Part shown: one piece after another, positions 56,125 through 64,000 of the stretch | How positions within the stretch are numbered: the first letter of the stretch is position 1 | How the letters are laid out: every line of letters begins with the position of its first letter | Assembly (NCBI GenBank): GCA_019925105.1 | Contig: JAHGAU010000009.1 | Location: forward strand, 1,736,001-1,800,000 | Direction: 5' to 3' | Source: Niebla homalea | Taxonomy: Eukaryota > Ascomycota > Lecanoromycetes > Lecanorales > Ramalinaceae | DNA: 64,000 nt | Made by a program: the position numbers and the translations under genes | The notes under the pieces: generated by a model | What the model saw: only the letters and a program-made list of their open reading frames with translations | The model's database searches: none | What the model was told of the DNA's origin: nothing

Positions 56125-57865
56125 GATGGCGCGCTCACAGAGGATGGTAAGAAACACAAGAGAAGAGAATACTATGTGGAGATGATGCTGGGGAAGTAGT
56201 ACAGCCTGCCCCGCTCTTCATGCAAGAAATTGGGTTCCGCGCTGTAGCGCGAGGAGGAGGTTACTTGATTCCTTGAATTCATGATGAAACAAGCTTCGTT
56301 GGGCTCTGAGCATAGTACGGTTCCCTAGATGATGCTCAACTTTCCCGGGCGATGGAATCATGGATGGCACTGTCTTTCATAGAACACAACGATGGGTAGC
56401 ATCCAATGATATAGATTGCTGTTGTCAAGTTCATGTAATAATGTGCATGGATCAATGAAAGGACCCTCTACTACCCTTCGCAGACATTGGAGCGGGTCTG
56501 TGTAAGTGGCATTTGAGATGGCATCCCGCGCGGACGGGACGTCGATACGCGACTATTACTATTCTCACTTTCACAGGCCCTGTGCTAGTTTTAAATGACG
56601 TACAATCATCTGAATGAACACGGCAAGGCATTAAATAGTCTTCAGGGGCGGCAGCAAGTTAACACTTGTAGAATAGCCTGGCCCAGGGAAGGTTTCGAGC
56701 CGTTGAGATTTGAGATGCCGTCTTTGTAAAGGCTGAGAACAAGGCAGGAAGAAGCGGGACGATCTCAAGACCGAGGACGCTAAGAAGCATGCCCGCCTCG
56801 CAAATCGCCGGCCGATCGAGCCAATTTCATAAACACCAACCCACATCTCAGCGGACATTCAAAGGCTCTGAGAAGATGCCACCGCCAATACAAAGCAACA
56901 GAGCTGTACTACCTTGCGGAAGCCTGACCAGACGTTATTGAAGATACTAGCTTTTACAATCAGCATGTCGCCAAGATTGATCAGCATAATCTCAGGGAGA
57001 GGGCGCTGTAAATGAGACTGAAAAAGGACATCCTCGAGAGGCTCAGATGAATGTATCTTTCCTCGCATTGTAATCACAAAACTGCTTGTGTGGAGGATTG
57101 CGCTCCGCATGTAAGAAAGCATCTTGTCTAGGATCAGAACCACATGACTCCAGCACCTCTCTATGTGACTTAAGCCACAGAATCCGGTCTAAGGGATAAA
57201 GGGTAAGAGAACTCTACCACATGCCATACATCTATGAGCCGCAGAGTTGGAACCAAAGCAGTGCTCAATCTTCATTCAGTCAGGTCTGATTCCACGAAGG
57301 TGGCCTTTGCTTTCTCTTCTGCCAAAGTAGTCTTCATATCCCCAAAGTCCACCCCAGCTTCAGCGCATCAAGATGAGTACGCTGATCCAATCAAGACAAC
57401 TGCAGCCACGCACATATCAAAGCCACCTTAAAGCTGATTTGGCCCCCAGACCAAATATCCCCTTCTCCAATTCCTTCAAACTCCTGGAGTGAGTCACCGA
57501 GACACCATCGAAGTGGCCTTCACACAATGCCCAGTCTCTAACAATCATCGTTGTAGCCGGAAAGGTGGTATTGACCGTGACTTTCAAGAAATTCACGCAG
57601 CTCAGGCATGATCTCACTCTCTATTTTGTCCCTCAATCTACTATTCTTGTCAATTTTTCATCAAGTGTCTATGATGGCGAAATTCGGAATCCATGATAGC
57701 CTGGCATCCATCGCGCTTGTTCACGAGCCTGGGCCACAAACACGTTTCTAGCCACCCGGTTAATTGATAGCGTGCAAGTTGGCGGATAATGTGAATATGA
57801 AATCAGATCGTACGTACGGCAGATGCAGGTCCCCAAGCTGTACGAACGAGCCATGGGCGCAAACA
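56125..57865. other. Intergenic with a possible minus-strand fragment
   Basis: About 1.7 kb. On the minus strand 57651-57417 contains MPELREFLESHGQYHLSGYN and, in the next frame, DWALCEGHFDGVSVTHSRSL. This may be a small relic or spliced gene (see findings). Otherwise nothing recognised. Confidence 0.4.
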
Positions 57866-58564
57866 CTAGACAACCCCCAAGACTTTGCATACTTGGTAAT
57901 CCTTGACGATGTGGAATTGAGGGTTTCCGAGATTTTCCACTTCTTCAACGATCCTGGCCTCCAAGTTGCCCACTGCATCCATTGTCTTTTCCAGCCGTCG
58001 ATGTCGACGGGTCATGTGCCCTTTCAGCTTCTTCAGTTCATCCTCCATCTGTTCTTTGATGTCGTCGCGGCCCATTTCCAGCTGGCGATATCGACGCATG
58101 GTGCGCTCATCCACTATCAGCTCATCCGCCATCTTTCCTTCGATGTCGTCGCGGCTCCTATACAACTCCCAGTATCGGCGTTTAATGCGCTTATACCTCT
58201 TCGACTCATACTCCATCTTTTTTTTGATGTCGTCGCAGGTAATTTCGAAGCGCTTCTCAAGCAGACAAATGGCTGACGATCGTGTTAGTTGCAAGTGCGT
58301 TGAGAGGCGGCTGTGAGTAGGAGGTCCCAGGTTGCACATACTGCAGTGATGTTTGACCCGTTGGTTTCTTGTTCGCTTCAGTCAAGTCGGCAGCGAAAGG
58401 GACTTTCACACTCACACCTTCATTCCCCGTTCCTCTTTTGGACACCATTCATCCATTCGACCATTTGGAGGGTTCTTGCAAAACTTCACCGCAGTAGCAC
58501 CGTTGGCCATAACCCGTGTTTGGATGCAATCGCAACCCCAAAGAGCAACGAGCGTGGTGCACAT
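57866..58564 (-). CDS. MCx6WxCxC protein with 28-residue repeats
   Basis: Two exons (58564-58416 and 58310-57866) join across a 105-nt intron (GTGAGT...CTCACAG, phase 2) to give 197 residues. The first 45 residues carry MCTTLVALWGCDCIQTR, then KFCKNPP and EWCPKEE, a Cys pattern shared with the neighbour at 59812. The second exon encodes a charged helical region with three tandem 28-residue repeats starting DDIKKKMEYE, DDIEGKMADE and DDIKEQMEDE. The rest (NLEARIVEEVENLGN) is also helical. No signal peptide is present. The Cys cluster suggests a small metal-binding module on a coiled-coil stem; the function is unknown. Both splice sites are consensus and the phases agree. Confidence 0.7.
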
Positions 58565-59811
58565 GTTGAGTGAGTAAAGTAGAAATTGGTCTGATGTGGC
58601 TTGGTAATTTCTGTGAAGAATCATTGATTATTCCGTGCTCGTGCCAATTGTGCAACCGATGGATGGGGGGTAGCAAAGGAAAATGGAGGTTCGCCTTAAG
58701 CCCACGCTCTTTTTATATGTGGAAAAGCTCCTGTACGACTTCAACGAAACGACACCTTGCTGGCTAGCAGTGGGGAATTGCAGGCAATCTAGTCGGCTGA
58801 TACCTCCATTGAATTCAAGTCGAGTTTCATATGGCCGTGATCAAAGTAATTGCTCGTAGACCATTCCGAGTTCAACATCTATATCCAGCTACATTATTCC
58901 AGTAAGCAGCAAAGGCTCAGTCTCGCAGAGAGGAGACCTCAATGCTTTGTAGACAATGAGATGGCGAGTCATTTCACACGTGAATCGGGTCAAGTGGTCA
59001 TTGGACGTGGATCATGTTCCATTCGATGTTTCACACCCGGGACCATGCAGTCAGGTGTCATTATGGGTCTACATTTGATGTAATTCCACGTGTCGGATTA
59101 TCCAGGTGACAGCTTCTGTAATTTTTGAAACGTGCTGGTGTTGACTACTGTTTTCTAAATGTTCCTTGAATGAGTATTCGAGGGGAAATATACCGCTCTA
59201 TCCCCGATCTATGGGAATGTTGATGTAGAGCCTTGCCCATAAAATATAATACATGCACACCCTGCAAGAACCTCTAGAATGGCAGAGTGGTGCTTGAGGG
59301 GTTTAGAACATGTCTATATGATCTATATAATTTACTGACTCCTTACCTGAATGTTGCAAAATTGGGTGGTAGATAGCAAGAAGCATGGCCGGATCTGCGA
59401 CCGTCTCAAACACGGAGGTTCCTCTACAACCTCGAACCCACCTTCAGAAGAAGAGACGGATCACCTTCTCAGGGTACGGCTGGCCTTGTTCTTGAGATAC
59501 AAGAATAAAACGCAGTGCTGTGAGTGGTATCTCGAGAGTTTTTGCAGCTATTCGGGCCACAACGACTTGAATACAACGATGGCAGGGTACGGCATCATTC
59601 AGGCGCAGCTTTATGTAGTTGTTCAATGTGGATGATTGGGTGCTCTATTGTCTGGCCTCCTAGTTCTCACTATTTGAGCATAGACATTGCTGGTGAGGAG
59701 CAGGTTGTCGGAAAGGACCGCTTGCAGATGTGGCCCGGAACCCAGCCAAACTTGATGCTTTCGAAGCTCGGCATTTGTCCCCAATCCATCTTCCCCCCGG
59801 GCTACTCGGAA
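58565..59811. other. Intergenic, no gene seen
   Basis: About 1.25 kb between the two Cys-motif genes; no third copy or other gene was recognised. Confidence 0.5.
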
Positions 59812-60366
59812 TCAGGGAATTGTTCGCGCAGGTGGTCGAGGATTCCAAGATTCTCACAGCATTTGTGCATGCCAGGCCAGTCGAGATTGTTGAACCTCTG
59901 CTCGGAGTTTGCAGCGTTCCGCCCAAGCTTGTCCTCGGTGCTGGCCTCAAATTCTTTCAAGGCCTTATCCACAATTTCCATTTTCAGAAAATCTTGGCTG
60001 ATGGCGTGTTTGATGATCTCCTTGAATTGCTCGTTGTGGATCGAACTGCGTTGTTCACCAGCCGCGATCGAGATGTGATAAACTAGATTATCCTGTCAGC
60101 ATCGACAATTTCTTCGGGGGCCGCTCTGAGGAAGAGTCCAAAGCAGGAACTTACGGCAGTAGAACTCTGTCTTTGGATTATCATCATCACTGGGGAAGGT
60201 CAGTCAACGGTGTTGCCGCCATATTTCGTCTCACTTGCGCGATATGGGTACAATCCTGAGTAGGACAGCAATCACGATTTCCGGTGCTGGCCATCTCGCA
60301 AAAGTCGACGAATTCTGTGCGTTGGACGCACTTGCACTTCCACACAGTAACTTTGACTTTGCACAT
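59812..60366 (-). CDS. MCx6WxCxC protein, second copy
   Basis: Exon 1 (60366-60235, 44 codons) encodes MCKVKVTVWKCKCVQRTEFV then FCEMAST and DCCPTQDC, with the same Cys/Trp spacing as the gene at 57866. It ends at a GTGAGA donor. A small middle exon ends at a GTAAGT donor (60154), and a last exon (from about 60099 or 60089 to 59812) reads YHISIAAGEQRSSIHNEQF, FLKMEIVDKALKEFEASTED and MHKCCENLGILDHLREQFPD to a stop. The exact ends of the middle exon are not settled; two phase-consistent solutions exist. The protein is about 140 residues, helical and charged, without signal peptide. The function is unknown. Confidence 0.62.
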
Positions 60367-62788
60367 GGTGCGAGGGTACTGAGAGAGGTCGAAGGTGGTG
60401 TTATGTTTCTTAAATAAGACCCTTGGTTGTTTAGCTCATGTGGGATTTGCGTGGTAGCTGGGTGAGTAGAAAAGAAGTTGGAGGTCCGCTGGGCCTGGGA
60501 CCCTTTTTGTACATCGAGGCTTGTGTACAACTTCGGCAAAGGCCTCTCCATCCATTGGGTACTCCCTTCAACGTAACAGGGCTGACACATTGGCTGTGCC
60601 ATCCCTTGTTTCAGGCGCTCTGGACGGTATTTCGCTCCCTTTGCACGTGCCCAACGTTGTTGAAGACAGCAAAGTGACAGAGTCAAGACAAGAGAACTCC
60701 TCACTGCTTCGTGAGGAGGTCGTCGAATGGGACATTGATGTTGGACAGAGCCAAATGGCCATGATTTCTGAGTCGATGCTATTCAACAAAAAGCTTCAGA
60801 AATGTGAGAGCGACGATATCAAGAATCCATGGAGTCATGGTGATAACACATCGTGGTTCCGGATAAAGTGCGAGGGTGGCGGAGGGATGCTTTTGCAGCA
60901 AGCTGTTGACTCAGCATTTGTAAGCTGGTACAAGAGGTGTGCTGTTCAGGGACTATCGCGGGATTGGCTGTCAAATCATGCTTGGCGCCGTGAACTTCAG
61001 CGCCGTGATTTGAGCGGACACCTCGGGATACAGCGCTAATTAGGCAGCAGCGTTATAGACGAGCAACTGACTTTGATACATGGATTCATACAAGGTCTCG
61101 AGTGATATGTCGTGTCAAGGACGCCAGAAACGTGTCCATCAATCCACACTTCAAGCAATGAGGGTCGCCATTCCCGTTATAAAACTTTTGTATGGCGGCG
61201 GGCGCGGTGACGGCGAAAGTTCACCGGCCGCGATTCTCCAAATGACCCACGACGGCAAATAACGTTCGCTATTGCACGAATCAGAGTATGGCATGACAAA
61301 GAGAAATTGACGAAGCGCGCGTGTATGAAAGGCAACCATGGAAGGTTTACATACTCGTCTCGGTACAGCCTTGCGCCATGCTGCATTGGGAGTATATATC
61401 AAAAGGCGATTCAACCTCATTTCGTGACATCCTCGCCAGATTAGCCACATATGAACATGAAGATGTCCTCATGGATCCTAAAAGAGGGTCAACATTCGCC
61501 ATTGGTGGCAGCGCTGTCTCGGCCATAACTTGGGCACCGCTGAGGATTTATCGATGACGTCACGCAACCAATTCTTCATTTCACAAGTTGACAACCTGCT
61601 ATTACAGAGTAATTGAGGGTGATACACGATTCGGCCAGTATTCCGAATACGATCTGGAGGCTTCATGCGCAGGGACCAAAGGAATAGGTGATCGCTCGCT
61701 AGCTTTACCTTTGTTGATGCTTGATGGAGCAGGTGCCGAGGTCCGATCGTGCGTCCGCTTAGGACTGGCAGGCGTTGAATCCTATAAAAGCACGAGGGAT
61801 CTGATTGAATGCCGGCTCAGATAAGAAGGCAAGTTCCGGGCGCCAAATGCTTTTGGCTTGATTGATCTCCGATTGGAACTGGCGAGGAATCACTTGCTAG
61901 GTGAGACACTTTGTGGGCACGAAGCAAGACCCCACCTGTCAGCTGTCCGTGGCGAGGGTTGATAAGTCTTCAAGATGTACACGTCCACCGAACCGAGAAA
62001 CTCTCCGGACCTCGATCAAAGGTTGACCCTGACCCCAAATAAAATGCCGTAGGCTCGTAGGAACTTTCGAGTTTCGACCCCTCTAATGAAGATACCTCCC
62101 TTAGCTTCCCCGCCTAGGCCCGTGGCCAAGCCAATGCTTGGACCATCTTGGCTTTGATGATACGCCCCTTATCTTGATATCCTGGCGCCTCTATGGCTCG
62201 CAAATTGTCATGGTGTCACCTCCACTACTTCCCCTAACGGAAGGTGCTATTGCAGCGGATCATCCCGTATCCTTCCAAGCCAGATGCAGGTCAATGGAAG
62301 TATGATGCACCTGCTACCCACATCAGGCTCTCTTTCTAGAAGAGCGCTGACCCTTCCGATCTTCTCCTCGGCTTTTGACAGAGCTCGCGACCGTCTTAGC
62401 GTTACATCCGCGTTCTCCACCTTGCCAATCGGAGGGCGTGTTGCCCCTACCTGCGTCATGGCTAGACCCCAGCATGAGGAAAGGCGCTAGCGTATATCGA
62501 GGACTTGAGGACTGGAGCCGGAATGTGGGCACATGCGGGCAAAAGCTGCATTATTGTCAGCAACCAGTCTCCGACTGGTCTGCGGAGACCCGCGCAACAC
62601 ATCGCCAGAGGGAGCAGGTGATGTTGGGTGAAGATCCTTCTGAAAGATAAGCTCCGCTACTTATCGTGCTTCTCGGTGGCGCGCTATCAAAGCCCCTCCT
62701 TCGCGCTCCGGTAAGTCGTACATAAAGAACACCTTCCCCTCATATCTCCGATCTTTTTCCAAAAGCTCTCAAAAGAGGATCCGCAACC
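60367..62788. other. Intergenic, no gene seen
   Basis: About 2.4 kb. A 172-residue plus-strand open frame at 60521-61039 has no recognisable features and overlaps none of the supported exons. The right end is the promoter of the oligopeptide transporter. Confidence 0.4.
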
Positions 62789-64000
62789 ATGTCGTCCCTC
62801 CTCAAAAGGTTTCGTTCCGAAAAGGATGTGACCATCACGCACGCTTCAACTAGAGACTCTGGCGGGTCCGATGAACCCGTCGACGAGAGAAAGGGCTCCG
62901 CCATCACAGCTACCGGCGTCGAGCTTCCTCAAGATGAAGCTCAGGCCAATCAAACATTGCAGAGCATCAGGGACAAGCACAAGTGGGATCCCAATTTCGA
63001 GGAAGAATTAGACGAAGAGTTAGAGCATGCAACTCAAGAGCATGATGCTAATGGCGAATTGCGCTTGGTGGGCGAGCTTGTGGAGAACTCGCCGTATCCT
63101 GAAGTCAGAGCTGCCGTTCGCAACGTAAGTCTTCAATCCTGACCTCCCGAACAACCCCATCACTGAAAATCATGTATAGTATGACAACGACGTTCCTATC
63201 AACACAGTGCGCGCGTGGGTTCTGGGTATGCTGTTAACCACCATCGCTTCCGGGATGAATGCTCTGTTCGCCCTCCGTCAACCAGCCATCACAATCACGT
63301 CTTTGACAGTGCAGCTGGTCGCCTACCCAATAGGAGTGGCATGGGGCCACGTGATGCCAACTCGCCGCTTCACTCTCTTCGGCCACTCCTTCACCCTCAA
63401 CAATGGCCCCTTCAATATGAAGGAGCACACTCTCATCGTCATCATGGCCAATGTCAATGTTGCAGGTGGTGTAGCTTACGCCACTGACACCATCACTGCT
63501 CTGGAAGGCTTCTATGGAGAAAACTTGGGATGGGGCTTCAATCTATTGCTTTGTATCTCGACGCAGATGATTGGCTATGGCCTGGCGGGTCTTTTCCGAA
63601 AGATCCTCGTATGGCCCTCTGCCATGATTTGGCCCACCAGTCTGATCAACACCGCGCTTTTTTACGGTCTGCACGACCATTCCAAAACAGATCCCGCCAA
63701 GACTCACGGGTGGAGAATCTCGAGATATCGATACTTCCTCTTTGTATTCGTGGGCTCTTTCACCTGGTACTGGTTCCCTGGCTTCATCGCGCCCTTCCTC
63801 AGCGTGTTTGCCTTCGTCTGCTGGATCCGACCCAACAACGTGGTGATCAATCAACTGTTTGGTGGATGGACTGGAATGTCTCTGATCCCTATCACCTTCG
63901 ATTGGACGCAAATCAGTGCCTATGCGTACAGCCCGCTCATCCCACCATGGCACGCGATATCTAACACTTTGATCGGGATGGTTCTCTTCTTCGTCATCAC
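62789..64000 (+). CDS. OPT-family oligopeptide transporter (5' part)
   Basis: Exon 1 (62789-63124, 112 codons) is a charged cytosolic N-terminus (WDPNFEEELDEELEHATQEH, then SPYPEVRAAVRN). A 55-nt intron (GTAAGT...TGTATAG, phase 0) follows, and exon 2 continues past the window edge. It reads YDNDVPINTVRAWVLGMLLT, ALFALRQPAITITSLTVQLV, NMKEHTLIVIMANVN, WPSAMIWPTSLINTALFYGL and FTWYWFPGFIAPFLSVFAFV, all hallmarks of the small oligopeptide transporter family: the AWVLG helix, the KEH motif and the WP...NTALF segment. Such proteins import tetra- and pentapeptides or related metal chelates with protons at the plasma membrane. About 385 residues are visible, roughly half the usual length. Confidence 0.95.

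Noticed and set aside
60521..61039. Plus-strand frame of 172 residues starting MCTTSAKASP
   Set aside because: It superficially resembles the MC-Cys family start but lacks the Cys/Trp spacing and any splice support.

Overview
The window is nuclear DNA of a filamentous ascomycete (Pezizomycotina). Diagnostic single-copy fungal genes are present (ERMES subunit Mdm12, GPI-inositol acyltransferase Gwt1, ERAD factor Hrd3, recombination factor Mei5/Sfr1), introns are short (about 35-150 nt, GT...AG with CTAAC/CTGAC-like branch sites), and lineage-typical families occur (HET domain, Clr5 domain, SAT4-type rhodopsin-like membrane protein, wax-synthase-like MBOAT, Rds1-like ferritin fold, small secreted proteins). 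The class cannot be fixed from sequence alone; the gene content would suit a dothideomycete, but that is inference.

Layout: a frameshifted HET pseudogene (100-1411); Rrg1-type methyltransferase facing mdm12 (2288-4656); MBOAT acyltransferase and a Sec11-type signal peptidase (5849-8361); a head-to-head pair of small secreted CPAPP proteins (9192-11306); a LURP-one-related protein (11994-12695); a tRNA-Met-like gene with a mispaired acceptor stem (14250-14322); an 8-bp microsatellite; a tiny Cys protein (15794-15976); gwt1 (17779-19266); a 3.6 kb repeat-rich spacer with several tandem arrays; a 1,124-residue disordered protein (22902-26328); a GFA-domain protein and mei5/sfr1 sharing a divergent promoter (26757-29005); an Rds1-like protein (29715-30671); a tandem pair of GPI-anchor-like secreted proteins with the same intron position (31792-33302); a zinc-cluster factor relic fused to a sugar transporter relic (33603-35873); hrd3 (36550-39319); a Clr5 protein (39792-41798); an intact HET protein (44715-46837); a 458-bp MITE with 54-bp inverted termini (47298-47755); a conserved hypothetical protein (48026-48934); a decayed MFS transporter (49173-50860); two related secreted proteins (51721-53892); a seven-exon SAT4-type membrane protein (54613-56124); two genes sharing an N-terminal MCx6WxCxC motif (57866-60366); and the 5' part of an oligopeptide transporter running off the right edge (62789 onward).

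The genes do not form one pathway. Housekeeping secretory/membrane genes (sec11, gwt1, hrd3, mdm12) alternate with fast-evolving accessory stretches rich in small secreted proteins, HET loci, transporter relics, a MITE and simple repeats. No secondary-metabolite core enzyme (PKS, NRPS, terpene cyclase), CRISPR array or rRNA was seen. The least-described items are the MCx6[WF]xCx[CH] family (three copies here), the CPAPP pair and the paired GPI-like proteins. All splice sites are inferred by eye from consensus and reading phase.
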